Assembly (NCBI RefSeq): GCF_900109945.1
Contig: NZ_FOBX01000011.1
Span: 1 to 64,000 of the forward strand
Length of the DNA stretch: 64,000 bases
From: Bradyrhizobium sp. OK095
GTDB taxonomy: Bacteria; Pseudomonadota; Alphaproteobacteria; Rhizobiales; Xanthobacteraceae
Direction of reading: 5' to 3'
Shown here: positions 41,595 to 51,479 of the stretch, piece after piece
Numbering within the stretch: position 1 is the stretch's first letter
Layout: each line of letters starts with the position of its first letter
The notes under the pieces: model-generated
What the model was told of the DNA's origin: nothing
Seen by the model: the letters and a program-made list of their open reading frames with translations, nothing else
Databases searched by the model: none
Made by a program: the position numbers and the translations under genes

Positions 41595-44042
41595 CTACCC
41601 CCGCCGCCTTGCCACCGACGCATCCACCACGTCCGCCGCGTCGTCGTGCCAGCTCAAAATCTCCATCGCCAGCACGGGATGATTGAACCCCTTGAGCTGG
41701 AGATCGTCCAGCGCCCGGGCTTCGACGAAAGGTTCGACGATGCCGTAGACGCGGCGGCTGACCACGATCTGGTCGGCCTTGGCCTCGCCGCAGAGGCGGG
41801 AGGCGAGGTTGGTGACGCTGCCGATCGCGGCATATTCCAGCCGCTGTTCGAAGCCGACCTGGCCGAGCGTGGCATAGCCGACCGCAATGCCGATGCCGAA
41901 GCCGAGGCTATGCCCGCGGTTGCGCCAGCGCTCGGTCAAGGGACCGATAGTGTCGCGCATCTCCACCGCCATCTTCACGGCGCGCTTTGTGTGGTCCTCG
42001 AACTGGATCGGCGCGTTGAACAGAATCATCACGCCGTCGCCGGCATATTTGTCGAGCGTGCCCTCATATTTGAAGATCAGCTTGCCGAGGGCGGCGTGAT
42101 ATTCGCGCAGCACGTTCATCGCCTCTTCCGGCTCGGTCGCTTCCGTGAACGCGGTGAAGCCGCGCAAATCGCAGAACACCACCGTCACCTCGCGGCGCTG
42201 GCTGGTGAGCAGCCCCTCGGGGCTGTCGGAGGAGGCGATCAGCTGCGCCACCTGCGGCGCCAGGAAACGCTCGAGCTTGCGAATGCGCTCGATTTCGCCG
42301 AGCTGGGTCGCGACGCGCTCCTCCAGCGACTTGTTCCAGTCCTTGAGCTGTTCGGTCTGCTGCTTCAGCTTGTCGGCCTGGGCGCGCACGGTCTCGTGCG
42401 CCGCCTCCAGCGCGTGGCTCTTGTGGTCGACCTCGGTGAACAGCCGCGCATTGCGCATCGCCAGCACCGCCTGGTTGGCGAAGGTGCGCATCAACCCGAT
42501 GATGCTGGCGGCGAACTCGCCGCTGGCGCGGCGCAGCACCACCAGCGAGCCGAGCGTGCCCTGCTGGTCCACCAGCGGCACCACCAGCACCGAGTGGAAG
42601 CCGGCATCGACCGCGACGTCGCGCAGCGGCTGTTCGGCGGCTTGGTCGAGATCGGCAATCGCGATCGGCTCGCCGCGAGCGGCGGCATCACTGAGAATGT
42701 TCTCGCCGTCGCCGATCGTGACATGCGCGCCCTCGGCCGATTTGTCGATGCCGTTGGATTCGACCAGGTTGAAGCGGCGCGTCTCGGCGTCATAGCCGTA
42801 GATCAGCACGGCATCGGCCTGGGTGATCTCTATCGCGCGCGCCGCGATCGTCGGCAGCACGGCGTTGAGATCGAGCGAGGAGGCAACGGCGCGGCCGACC
42901 TCTTCCAGAACCTTGAGCTCGTTGATCGACTGCGCGAGATCGCGGGTGCGCTCGTCGACCTTGGTTTCGAGATTGGAATAGGTTTCCTGGAGCTGGCCGG
43001 CCATGCGGTTGAACTGGCCGGCGAGATCTTCCAGCTCGTCGGAGGTGCGCACCTCGATGCGGTGGTTGAAATCGCCTTCGCCGAGCTTGTGCGCGCCGTC
43101 GCGCAGCGCCGTGATCGGGATGATCATGCGGCGCGCCAGCAGCGTGCCGGCGAGGATCGCGACCATCAGGCCCATGCCGATCAGCAGCGCGATGCGCACC
43201 AGCTGATCCCGGATCGGCGTCAGGGCCTGCGCGGTCGGCTGCTCGAACAGCACGCTCCAGCCGAGTTTCGGTACGGTGCTCGCGGCTGATAGCACCGAAT
43301 GGCCGTTGAAGTCGGTGCCTGACGTGTCGGGCGCGCCGCCGGGCGCGATTGCGGCGGCCACCTGCGGCAGCTTCGAAAGATCCTTGCCGACATCGGGTCC
43401 CTTCGACGACGTCGCCAGCACGCGGCCGTGCGGATCGACCACATAGGCAAAGGCCGCCTTGCCGACCTGGGTGTCGGACAGGAAGTCGGAGAGGAAGCTG
43501 AGATCGATCTCGGCCACCGTGACGCCCGCATTGAAACCGGAATGCGCCACCGAGATCGACATCATCGGCCTCTGGTCGACGAAATAGGCCGGCGCATAGC
43601 TGACGCCGCGGGCAACCGTGTCGGTGAAGCGCATGTCGCGGGAGAGATCGGCATTGCTGCCGGTCGTGGTCGACTGGCGCGAGACGCGCAGCACCTCGCG
43701 GCCGTCACCGTTGAGCTGGAACAATTGGGAGACGACCGAGACCTGCTGCAAGAGCTGGGCGTAGTCGGCGCGGCGCTTCTCGAGCGTGTCCCGGCTGGCC
43801 GTCGTCACCCAGCTGATCTGGCGCTCGAGCTCGGAGACGGATTGCTCCATGCGCCGGGCGGCGGCCTGCGCCTTGTCCTCCAGTCCGTCGGTCAGGGACG
43901 TCTTGGTGGCGCGGTAGGAGATCCAGGTCTCCATCGCGCCGTTGACGGCGAGCACGAACACGACGAGGCCGACGAGGGAGACGACGTATTTGGCAAACAG
44001 GCCCTCGCGCAGAAACCGTGTCTTGTCGTTCGCTCCCGCCAT
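41595..44042 (-). CDS. Membrane class III adenylate/guanylate cyclase with CACHE, HAMP and GAF
   Basis: An 815-residue sensor cyclase: TM helix near 20-40, periplasmic dCACHE-like sensor, second TM near 285-305, HAMP (PITALRDGAHKLGEGDFNHRIEV), GAF (about 385-530, with AVLIYGYDAETR), a coiled coil, and a class III cyclase domain at about 620-785. Metal-binding Asp residues are in VVFCDLRGFTAF and KYAGDGVMILFN, and the transition-state Asn-Arg pair is N-L-A-S-R-L. The purine-specifying Lys/Asp pair reads K-Y-E-G-T-L-D-K-Y and D-residue blocks as in adenylate cyclases. It should make cAMP in response to a periplasmic ligand and to a cytoplasmic GAF ligand. The Crp/Fnr-type regulator gene lies 2.5 kb away. 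Confidence 0.88.
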   Translation of the reverse strand: MAGANDKTRFLREGLFAKYVVSLVGLVVFVLAVNGAMETWISYRATKTSLTDGLEDKAQAAARRMEQSVSELERQISWVTTASRDTLEKRRADYAQLLQQVSVVSQLFQLNGDGREVLRVSRQSTTTGSNADLSRDMRFTDTVARGVSYAPAYFVDQRPMMSISVAHSGFNAGVTVAEIDLSFLSDFLSDTQVGKAAFAYVVDPHGRVLATSSKGPDVGKDLSKLPQVAAAIAPGGAPDTSGTDFNGHSVLSAASTVPKLGWSVLFEQPTAQALTPIRDQLVRIALLIGMGLMVAILAGTLLARRMIIPITALRDGAHKLGEGDFNHRIEVRTSDELEDLAGQFNRMAGQLQETYSNLETKVDERTRDLAQSINELKVLEEVGRAVASSLDLNAVLPTIAARAIEITQADAVLIYGYDAETRRFNLVESNGIDKSAEGAHVTIGDGENILSDAAARGEPIAIADLDQAAEQPLRDVAVDAGFHSVLVVPLVDQQGTLGSLVVLRRASGEFAASIIGLMRTFANQAVLAMRNARLFTEVDHKSHALEAAHETVRAQADKLKQQTEQLKDWNKSLEERVATQLGEIERIRKLERFLAPQVAQLIASSDSPEGLLTSQRREVTVVFCDLRGFTAFTEATEPEEAMNVLREYHAALGKLIFKYEGTLDKYAGDGVMILFNAPIQFEDHTKRAVKMAVEMRDTIGPLTERWRNRGHSLGFGIGIAVGYATLGQVGFEQRLEYAAIGSVTNLASRLCGEAKADQIVVSRRVYGIVEPFVEARALDDLQLKGFNHPVLAMEILSWHDDAADVVDASVARRRG

Positions 44043-44211
44043 CAGGGTCCTCTCGCGCCGCCATCGACGCCGGCGCTACGGGCCGTACGGGCCCAGCCGT
44101 CCTTCTACCATAATTTGGGAAAGGGGACCTTCCTGGGACCGGTGGACCGGCAGGCTTGGTTACCTGCCGTGGACGCCGGTTGGGCCGGACGGGTGGTGAA
44201 TTGTCGCAGTC

Positions 44212-44227
44212 TCATCCGTTCGGATGA
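44212..44227. promoter_or_regulatory. 16-bp palindrome upstream of the cyclase gene
   Basis: TCATCCG-TT-CGGATGA is perfectly symmetric and lies 170 bp upstream of the cyclase start and 63 bp past the AsmA stop. Possible operator; no regulator assigned. Confidence 0.35.
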
Positions 44228-44289
44228 AGCGGCGGACAGGAAGGCCGATGTAAGGGATTGGCGTGGAGTCCAGAGCGTTGGTCCGCCCA

Positions 44290-46365
44290 TCATCGATTGA
44301 AGAGCTGCCGCAGCACGTCGTTCATCGGCTGGCTGTCCTGCTGCGCCACCGGCGGGTTCTCCTGGGCCGGGGGTGCGGGCGAAGCCTGCGGCGCGGGTGT
44401 GGAGGACGTTGCCGGCAGGCTGCGGCTCCGCCCGGTGCCCGTGTTATTGCCCGTGCCGGTTGCCGCGCCGCTGGAAAGCCCCTGCTGGATCAGATTGCCG
44501 ATCGCCTCGCCCAAGGGGCCGCCGAGCGGATTGTTCTGCCCCGGCTGCTGGGTTTGCGGATTGGCATTGCCAGCTGCATTGCCGCCACCCGGCGCGGCGG
44601 CACCTCCCAGTCCGAGGTTACCAAGGCTGCCCAAAATATTGCCGAGTCCGGCGCCGTCAGGGCCGAACAGGCCCTTGCCCATCTCGCGGAGCTTGGCATA
44701 GGCGGCATCGGGGTTGTCGAGCATGCCGGCCATATCGGGATAGATCCGCGGCTGCGACCAAGGGCCCGTGATCATCACGGGGATGCCGAAGCCGACCGGG
44801 TCGGAGGTGCGACCCTGACCTTCCGTCGTCATCACCAGCTTCGGCTCGACGCGAAAGCCCATCATCTTGGTGTCGAGTGCGATCGTGCCGGCGCCGGTGA
44901 CGCGCACCAGCGGGCCGATCAGATTGAGATCGGTCGTCACGGCCTGGCCCTTGTCGATGCGGAAGGAGGCCGAGAGCTGCGACAGATCCGTGCTCTGCTC
45001 CTGACTGTTGTTTGGGGTGTCCTGCCAGCCGGACAGCGTGCCCGATGTCAGCGAGCGGATCATCTGCGCGACGTTGATGCCGCGGATGGCGCCGTCCTGG
45101 AAATTGACGAAGGCGGTGCCCTGCATGTTCGCCATCAGCGCGCGCTGGCTGGTGCCGGCACTGCGCAATGCGAGCTTGGCTTGCAGCTTGCCGTCGATCC
45201 GGTCGAATTCGGCAAGGCCCTGCAGCAGCGGCAGCGCGCGCACGCCGGCGAGATCGGAATGCATGGCAAAGCTCGGCGCGCCGGAGGTCGCATCCAGAAT
45301 CACCTCGCCCGAGACCTGGCCGCCATAGGCGCCGAGATTGGCGGTGCCGGCCTTCAGCACGCCGCCGGCGAGTTTTGCGTCGAGCGCCAGTGGCGCAAGT
45401 CGTGCATCACCGATCACGGCCTCGTTCGCGGAGATCCTGACTTGCGCATCGACATAATTGAGCCCGGACACGTCAATCGGCGCATCGCTCCAGGGTTGCC
45501 CGGCCGCGCCGTCCGGCGACTTGGCCAGCGGAATTGTGAGCCGCTGGAAGTCGAGATCGACCTTCACGAGAGGCTTGCTTGCGATGTCGACCGAAGCCCA
45601 GCCATTGAAAGCGCCATCGCCGAGCGTGCCGTTCACGCCGTTGATCATCACGAGATCACCGCTCAGCCGCATCTCGGCGTGACCTGCGAGCTGAGACTTC
45701 AGCACATCAGGCATGTCGATGACGAAATCCACCGGGATGGTCGGCCGATCGGCGGGCGGCGCCGGCGCCGTCGCCTTGATGTCGAACTTGGTCGGATGAT
45801 CGCCGACGCGCGCGGTGCCTGTTATGTTGACCTTGCGATCCCGGCCGACGGTTGCATCAGCGTTGATGGCGCTGATGCGGCCCTCGACGCGGTCGCGCAG
45901 GCGCGCGAAGGCGACCTCGCCGTCGGTGACCTTGACGCGGTCGATGGTCGCACCATTGGCGTCGAGCGCGAGCGGCTTCGACGAGGCGCCCGCATTCGGC
46001 AGGCGCTCGCGCAGCAGCGGCTGGTAGAGCACGGGATGGGTGACGACGAGCTCGCTGATCTTCGGGCTGCCCGACCACACGCTCGAGAGCGACATGTCGG
46101 CTTGCACGCTGTCGATCGTGAGGCGCGTGATGCCGCTGCGGTCCTTGGGGTCGGCAAGCGTCAGATCGTTCAAGGTGACATTCAGCGTCGGCCACAGGCT
46201 GACCTTGGTGGTGCCGTCGATCGACAGGCGATAGCCGGTCGCGCTCTCGACGCGCGCGGCAATCGTCGAGGTCAGGAAACCCGAGGGGATCCCGACCACG
46301 AGCAGAAGCGCGATCACGATGATGATTGCGGCGATCGCGGCGCCGGCAAATTTCACTGCTCTCAT
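44290..46365 (-). CDS. AsmA-family envelope protein
   Basis: A 691-residue protein with one N-terminal membrane helix (AAIAAIIIVIALLLVVGIPSGF) and the AsmA N-domain (G-Y-R-L-S-I-D-G-x-x-K-V-S-L-W-P-T-L and V-T-L-N-D-L-T-L-A), then a long beta-rich region and the AsmA_C signature (M-Q-G-T-A-F-V-N-F-Q-D-G-A-I-R-G-I-N-V-A-Q). The last 150 residues are Gly/Asn/Pro/Gln-rich low complexity. AsmA-like proteins move or bridge phospholipid between membranes. Family usual length is 550-700 residues, so it is complete. Confidence 0.88.
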   Translation of the reverse strand: MRAVKFAGAAIAAIIIVIALLLVVGIPSGFLTSTIAARVESATGYRLSIDGTTKVSLWPTLNVTLNDLTLADPKDRSGITRLTIDSVQADMSLSSVWSGSPKISELVVTHPVLYQPLLRERLPNAGASSKPLALDANGATIDRVKVTDGEVAFARLRDRVEGRISAINADATVGRDRKVNITGTARVGDHPTKFDIKATAPAPPADRPTIPVDFVIDMPDVLKSQLAGHAEMRLSGDLVMINGVNGTLGDGAFNGWASVDIASKPLVKVDLDFQRLTIPLAKSPDGAAGQPWSDAPIDVSGLNYVDAQVRISANEAVIGDARLAPLALDAKLAGGVLKAGTANLGAYGGQVSGEVILDATSGAPSFAMHSDLAGVRALPLLQGLAEFDRIDGKLQAKLALRSAGTSQRALMANMQGTAFVNFQDGAIRGINVAQMIRSLTSGTLSGWQDTPNNSQEQSTDLSQLSASFRIDKGQAVTTDLNLIGPLVRVTGAGTIALDTKMMGFRVEPKLVMTTEGQGRTSDPVGFGIPVMITGPWSQPRIYPDMAGMLDNPDAAYAKLREMGKGLFGPDGAGLGNILGSLGNLGLGGAAAPGGGNAAGNANPQTQQPGQNNPLGGPLGEAIGNLIQQGLSSGAATGTGNNTGTGRSRSLPATSSTPAPQASPAPPAQENPPVAQQDSQPMNDVLRQLFNR

Positions 46366-46493
46366 GTCGACTTTCCAACGACGGACGAATGGCGCCGAAC
46401 CCGGCCGCTGACCCGCCCGTTGCGCGTGACTTTATCCCGGGACGGCAAGCCGCTCCAAGCGGTCAAAAATAGTCTGGGGGTGCTGCAAAGTTA

Positions 46494-46509
46494 TGTGACT
46501 TATGACACA
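46494..46509. promoter_or_regulatory. Candidate Crp-type site upstream of the Crp/Fnr gene
   Basis: TGTGA-CTTATG-ACACA: nine of ten positions match TGTGA-N6-TCACA. It lies about 92 bp before the regulator start, suggesting autoregulation. Confidence 0.45.
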
Positions 46510-46600
46510 CTTCCCCGGCGCGGTCTTACGCGATCCTGATGTTGATGGTTCCAGGCGATTTGACGACGAAATTGACAAGCAAGTTCACAAGGAAGTTGAA

Positions 46601-47275
46601 ATGAGCAAGCAGGCCGAATTTGCGGTCATCCTAAAGATGAACCCGATGTTCGCCGACCTCGGCACGGACGAGCTCCAGCGGCTGTCCAATCTCTGCCACA
46701 CCCAACATCTGGGGAATGGCGAGGTGCTGTTCCAGAAGGGCGATGCCGGGGACGCGCTGTTCGGCGTGCGCCGCGGCCAGGTCCGCATCGAGACGGGAGT
46801 CTCGGACGGCAGCCGGCTGACCCTGAACTTCATGGGCCCGGGCGACCTGTTCGGCGAGGTCGCGGTGCTGGACGGCCAGAGCCGCACCGCGGATGCCACC
46901 GCAGGCGAAGTCAGTGAATTGTTCGTGCTGCGGCGTGAAGACTTTCTCGCCTTTCTCGAGCGCGAGCCGAAGGTCGGGATCAAGATCATCGCACTATTGT
47001 GCCAGCGCATCCGCTGGCAGAGCGAGCGCATGGAAGAATCCATGTTGCAGCCGCTGCCGGTTCGCCTGGCGCGGCGGCTCTGCGCGCTCGCCGCCGATTT
47101 CGGCTCCGAGGTGCACATCTCGCAGGAGCAGCTCGGCGTCTTCGTCGGCGCCGCCCGCGAGAGCGTCAATCGCCAGCTTCAGGCCTGGCGCAAGGAGGCG
47201 ATCCTCGATCTCCAGCGTGGCCGCATCCTGTTGCGGAACATGACCAAGCTGACGGCGATCGCGCGGAACGAATAG
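46601..47275 (+). CDS. Crp/Fnr-family transcriptional regulator
   Basis: A 224-residue regulator. The cNMP-binding domain spans about 10-125: F-x-K-G-D-A-G-D-A-L-F-G-V-R-R-G and the phosphate-binding cassette FGEVAVLDGQSRTADA, with the Arg that grips the cyclic phosphate, so cAMP binding is likely. Fnr-type N-terminal cysteines for an iron-sulfur cluster are absent. The HTH is VHISQEQLGVFVGAARESVNRQLQAWR. ATG 46601 is chosen for its AAGGAAG ribosome-binding site; the frame extends upstream to 46502. Confidence 0.88.
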   Translation: MSKQAEFAVILKMNPMFADLGTDELQRLSNLCHTQHLGNGEVLFQKGDAGDALFGVRRGQVRIETGVSDGSRLTLNFMGPGDLFGEVAVLDGQSRTADATAGEVSELFVLRREDFLAFLEREPKVGIKIIALLCQRIRWQSERMEESMLQPLPVRLARRLCALAADFGSEVHISQEQLGVFVGAARESVNRQLQAWRKEAILDLQRGRILLRNMTKLTAIARNE

Positions 47276-47279
47276 GACG

Positions 47280-47387
47280 TCAGATGCGTGTCTCGCGACC
47301 GTGCCAGATCCGCGTAATGAGAATGTCGTCTGTCTCTGGAGCGACGACGTATCGGACGATGTAGCCCGAGATTCCCAGCGACTGTCT
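47280..47387 (-). pseudogene. Remnant of a RelE/ParE-type toxin gene (C-terminal end only)
   Basis: The last 35 codons before TGA (47280-47282) read like the end of a RelE/ParE toxin: the strand pair SGYIVRYVVAPETDDILITRIWHGRE is the closing beta-hairpin of that fold. The 5' part is gone; the fragment runs into the stop of the RND pump gene. No antitoxin gene remains. Left-over of a lost toxin-antitoxin locus is the likely explanation. Confidence 0.6.
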
Positions 47388-50300
47388 ACTCCGCCGCAGG
47401 ATGGACGACGTTCCTCGGTATCGGCGCTGCCTCCGTGGGCGTTGCGGCGGAAGGCGCCGCTCCGTGATGACCGTCCGTCTCCGCATCCTCGCTGTGTACC
47501 ACCAGCCGCTTGCCGAAGCGCCAGATCAGGGCGCCGAGATCATCCATCACCATGAACATCGCGGGCACGAACACCAGCGACAGGATGGTCGAGAAGATCA
47601 GGCCGCCGATCACCGCAAGCGCCATCGGCGAGCGGAACTCGCCGCCGGCGCCGACCGCGAGCGCGCTTGGCATCATGCCCGCGGCCATCGCGATCGTGGT
47701 CATCACGATCGGGCGGGCGCGCTTCATGCCGGCGTCGATCATGGCTTCGTCGCGCGGCTTGCCGGCGTGGATCGCCTCGATCGCGAATTCTACCAGCATG
47801 ATCGCGTTCTTGGTGACGATGCCCATCAGCATCAGGATGCCGATCCAGACCGGCGTGGTGAGCTGCTTGCCGGTGATGAGCAGCGCCGCGATCGCGCCGC
47901 CAATCGACAGCGGCAGCGAGAACAGGATGGTGATCGGCTGGAGGAAGGTACCGAACAAGAGTACCAGCACCGCATAGACCATCATCAAGCCCGCCGTGAT
48001 CGCGGTCGCGAAACCACCCGACAGCTCGGCCAGACTTTCGGCGTCGCCGGAGGGATTGACCTTCACGCCCGGCGGCAAGCTCTTCTTCACCGGCAGATCG
48101 TCGATCATCCTGGTGGCATCGCCGAGCGCGGCGGAGCCGACGAGGTCGGCCGCGACGGTGGCCTGCCGCTCGCGGTCGTAGCGGTTGATGCTGGTCGGAC
48201 CCTGGTCGAGCTTGACGTCGGCGATCACTGAGAGCGGCACGCCGCCCTTCTCGCCATGCTCGCCGAGCGGTACGCGCAGCTGCTCGAGCGTCTTCAGATT
48301 GCCGCGCGCGGCATCCTCGAGCTGAACGCGGATCGGCACCAGCCGGTCGCCGACGTCGAACTTGGCGAGCGCGGGGCCGACGTCGCCGATGGTGGCGACG
48401 CGGATGGTCTGTGACAGACTCTCGGTCGAGACGCCGAGCCGCGCGGCGAGATCGGCGCGCGGCTGGACCCGCAGCTCCGGGCGCTCCAGCGAGGTTTCCG
48501 AGATCACGTTGGAAATCGTCGGAATCCGCTTCATCTGAGTCGCGAGTTCGCTCGCGACGTTATTGACGATGTTGGCGTCGGCGCCGGTGACCACGAGCGC
48601 GATCGCGCGCAGTCCGTTCTCGTCGAGGAACCAGAAGCGGACGTCGGGGACGTTCTCCAGTTCCTTGCTGATCGAGAATTCGAGCTCGCGCTGGGTGATG
48701 TCGCGATCGGCCTTGGGAACGTAGTTGATGATCAGGGCGGCGCGCCTGACTTCCTGGGTGCCCGGTGGTACGCGGCCGCCGTCGACGAAGATGCTCTTGA
48801 CCTCGGACCGCTTGCGCAGGCGCGCGACGATGTCCTCGGTGACCTTTTCTGTGTAGCCGAGCTGCGTGCCCGGCGGCAGCTCGAGGGCAACCAGCGAGCG
48901 CGAGCTGTCCTGCGCCGGAAGGAAGCCTTGCGGCAGCAGCGTGATGCTCCAGATCGATGCAGCAAAGACGCCGAAGCCGATCAGCACCGTGATGAAATAG
49001 TGTTTCACCGACCAGGCGACGATCCGGTGATAGGACCTTAGCACGCGGCCGGGCGGCGGCTCCTCGTGATTGCCATGCTTGAGGAAGTAGGCAGCGAGCA
49101 CCGGCGTGACGAAGCGCGCCGCGAGTAGCGAGAAGAACACCTGCACCGAGACGGTGATGCCGAACTGCTTGAAGAACTGTCCGGCGATGCCGGACATGAA
49201 GCTCGCAGGGGCGAAGATCGCGATGATGGTCAGCGAGATCGCGATGACCGCGAGGCCGATCTCGTCGGCGGCTTCCAGGGCGGCACGGTAGGGCGACTTG
49301 CCCATGTTCATGTGCCGGACGATGTTCTCGATCTCGACGATGGCGTCGTCGACGAGGATGCCTGTCGACAGCGTGATGGCGAGGAAGCTGACGAGGTTGA
49401 GTGAGAAGCCGAGGAAGTCCATCGCCCAGAATGCCGGGAAGATCGACAGCGGCAGCGAGATCGCGGCGATGATGGTGGCGCGCAAATCGCGCAGGAACAG
49501 CAGCACGATGACGACGGCGAGGATGGCGCCTTCGAACAGGGTCGAGATCGCCGCTTCGTAATTGCCCTTGGTGTACTCGACCGAGGTGTCGATCACCTTG
49601 AGATCGACGTCGGGATAGGCGGCTTTCAGCGTGTCGATGCGCTTCTGCACGGCCTCGGCGACCTTCACGTCGCTGGCGCCTTTGGAGCGCTTGATGCCGA
49701 GCGCGACGATCGGCTCGCCATTGAAGCGGGCGAAGGTGCGGCGGTCCGCGATGGTGTCGGTGACGGTGCCGAGATCGTCGAGCCGGACCTCGCCGCCGCC
49801 GAATAGCGGGATCATGGTGCCGGCGAGATCGCCCAGCGTCTTGGCGCCTGCGAGCGTCCGGATCGCCTGGTCGTTCTTGCCGATTTCGGCGCGGCCGCCG
49901 GCGACGTCGACATTGGTGCCGCGCAGGCTCTGGCTGACATTGACGGCAGTGAGGCCCATGGCCTGGAGCCGATCGGGATCGAGCGAGACCAGGATCTCGC
50001 GCTCGACACCGCCGATGCGCTCGACCTGGGCGACGCCGCGGACGCCCTGAAGCGCGCGCTTGACCACATCGTCGACGAAATAGGACAGCTGCTCCGGTGT
50101 CTTGCCCGGCGAGATCGCGGCATAGGTGACAATCGGCAGGCCGATGACGTCGACGCGCTGGATCAGGGGCTCGGTGACGTTCTGCGGCAGGTTGGAGCGG
50201 ACGCGCGTCACCGCGTCCTTGATGTCGTTGAGCGCGCGGTCGGTGTTGGTCTCCAGCGCGAACTGGATGGTGGTAACCGACAGGCCGTCGGTAATCTGCG

Positions 50301-50550
50301 AGGTGATGTGCCTGACGCCCTCGACGCCTGAGACGGCGTCCTCAACCGTCTTGGTGACCTGGGATTCGAGCTCGGTCGGCGCGGCGCCGAACTGCGACAC
50401 CGCGACCGAGATCACGGGAATGTCGGCCGAAGGCAGTCGCGTGATCGCGAGCTTGCTGAAGGAGGTCCAACCGAGGATCAGGAGGATGATCGAAAAGACC
50501 ACCGACGGCAGCGGATTCCGGATCGACCATGCCGAGATATTGAGAGCCAT
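47386..50550 (-). CDS. RND-family efflux pump, inner-membrane subunit
   Basis: A 1054-residue HAE1-type proton antiporter with twelve helices and two large periplasmic loops. The proton-relay Asp pair is in STGILVDDAIVEIENI (TM4), and the matching Lys/Thr helix is K-N-A-I-M-L-V-E-F-A in TM10. The start MALNISAWSIRNPLPS is typical. ATG overlaps by one base the stop of the adaptor gene, giving a two-gene operon. No TolC gene follows, so an outer-membrane partner must come from elsewhere. The C-terminal tail is longer than usual and His/Ala/Pro-rich. Confidence 0.92.
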   Translation of the reverse strand: MALNISAWSIRNPLPSVVFSIILLILGWTSFSKLAITRLPSADIPVISVAVSQFGAAPTELESQVTKTVEDAVSGVEGVRHITSQITDGLSVTTIQFALETNTDRALNDIKDAVTRVRSNLPQNVTEPLIQRVDVIGLPIVTYAAISPGKTPEQLSYFVDDVVKRALQGVRGVAQVERIGGVEREILVSLDPDRLQAMGLTAVNVSQSLRGTNVDVAGGRAEIGKNDQAIRTLAGAKTLGDLAGTMIPLFGGGEVRLDDLGTVTDTIADRRTFARFNGEPIVALGIKRSKGASDVKVAEAVQKRIDTLKAAYPDVDLKVIDTSVEYTKGNYEAAISTLFEGAILAVVIVLLFLRDLRATIIAAISLPLSIFPAFWAMDFLGFSLNLVSFLAITLSTGILVDDAIVEIENIVRHMNMGKSPYRAALEAADEIGLAVIAISLTIIAIFAPASFMSGIAGQFFKQFGITVSVQVFFSLLAARFVTPVLAAYFLKHGNHEEPPPGRVLRSYHRIVAWSVKHYFITVLIGFGVFAASIWSITLLPQGFLPAQDSSRSLVALELPPGTQLGYTEKVTEDIVARLRKRSEVKSIFVDGGRVPPGTQEVRRAALIINYVPKADRDITQRELEFSISKELENVPDVRFWFLDENGLRAIALVVTGADANIVNNVASELATQMKRIPTISNVISETSLERPELRVQPRADLAARLGVSTESLSQTIRVATIGDVGPALAKFDVGDRLVPIRVQLEDAARGNLKTLEQLRVPLGEHGEKGGVPLSVIADVKLDQGPTSINRYDRERQATVAADLVGSAALGDATRMIDDLPVKKSLPPGVKVNPSGDAESLAELSGGFATAITAGLMMVYAVLVLLFGTFLQPITILFSLPLSIGGAIAALLITGKQLTTPVWIGILMLMGIVTKNAIMLVEFAIEAIHAGKPRDEAMIDAGMKRARPIVMTTIAMAAGMMPSALAVGAGGEFRSPMALAVIGGLIFSTILSLVFVPAMFMVMDDLGALIWRFGKRLVVHSEDAETDGHHGAAPSAATPTEAAPIPRNVVHPAAE

Positions 50551-51479
50551 CAGCGTACCCGCGTGCGATCGAGTTCATCGGCGAACATGGTCTTGATCTG
50601 GTCGCCGTCATGGAGCGAAGAGCCGGCGTCGGCCACGACGATTTCGCCGACGTCGAGGCCTTCCAGGATTTCCGTTGCGCTGTCGGACGTCAGGCCGACC
50701 CGCACCTTGCGCGTTTCAACCGTATTGCCTTTGACGACCTGCACGGTGAGATGGTCGATGGCGGTCTTGGGAACCGCGACGCCGCAGCTTCGCTTGGCAT
50801 CGATGGAGGCACGGGCGAATACGCCGACCTTCAGCGAGGGATTGTTGGTGACGCTGATGCGGACGCGGCCGAGCTGCGTTGCGCGGTCGATTTCGGGCGC
50901 GACCAGCCGGACCCGTCCGATCAGATCGGGCGCGTCGTCGCGGCTGATGCGCACGGTCGCGCCGGCGCTGAGCTTGGGCATGTGCACGGCCGGGACCTGG
51001 GCGTCGAGCTCGATCTCGTTGTTGACGGCGATGCGGAACATCGGGCCGGCCTGCGGTGAAGCGGGCGCGCCGACGATGGTGCGCACCTCGGTGACGAGGC
51101 CCGGCGCAGGCGCCTTCAGCGAGACCGGGCCTTGCGGACCGGGTCGCTGCGGCTGGCCCGGGATCTGCGGCGGCGCCGTCAGGCGCGCCAGCTCTTGATT
51201 GTCGGTGACCATGGTGCCTTCGGTGACGAAGAGATCGGTGACCCTGGATCCCTCCTGGTCGGCGACGACCACGGCCTCGCGGCGGGGCACGAAGAAACCG
51301 GTCACGCGGACGAGGTCGGAAAAGCAGGCATTGGTCGACTTCGTCACGATGACGAGCGCCTCGCCCGGCGTTTCCTTCGCCTCGGGCCGATGCCGATGCT
51401 CGAACAGGTAATAGCCGACGCCGAGGGCCACGACGAAGACCACGGTTCCGGCCGGCTTGAGATAGTCGGAGAGGTTCAT
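50550..51479 (-). CDS. RND efflux periplasmic adaptor (MFP family)
   Basis: A 309-residue adaptor with an uncleaved N-terminal helix (TVVFVVALGVGYYLF). Lipoyl, beta-barrel and membrane-proximal domains are visible (VVVADQEGSRVTDLFVTEG, VSLKAPAPGLVTEVRTIVG, VRISRDDAP). CFSDLVRVTG and SCGVAVPKTAI carry two cysteines also found in the orphan adaptor at 25729-26616. ATG 51479 (MNLSDYLKPAG) is preferred; the frame itself runs to 51563. First gene of the efflux operon. Confidence 0.88.
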   Translation of the reverse strand: MNLSDYLKPAGTVVFVVALGVGYYLFEHRHRPEAKETPGEALVIVTKSTNACFSDLVRVTGFFVPRREAVVVADQEGSRVTDLFVTEGTMVTDNQELARLTAPPQIPGQPQRPGPQGPVSLKAPAPGLVTEVRTIVGAPASPQAGPMFRIAVNNEIELDAQVPAVHMPKLSAGATVRISRDDAPDLIGRVRLVAPEIDRATQLGRVRISVTNNPSLKVGVFARASIDAKRSCGVAVPKTAIDHLTVQVVKGNTVETRKVRVGLTSDSATEILEGLDVGEIVVADAGSSLHDGDQIKTMFADELDRTRVR

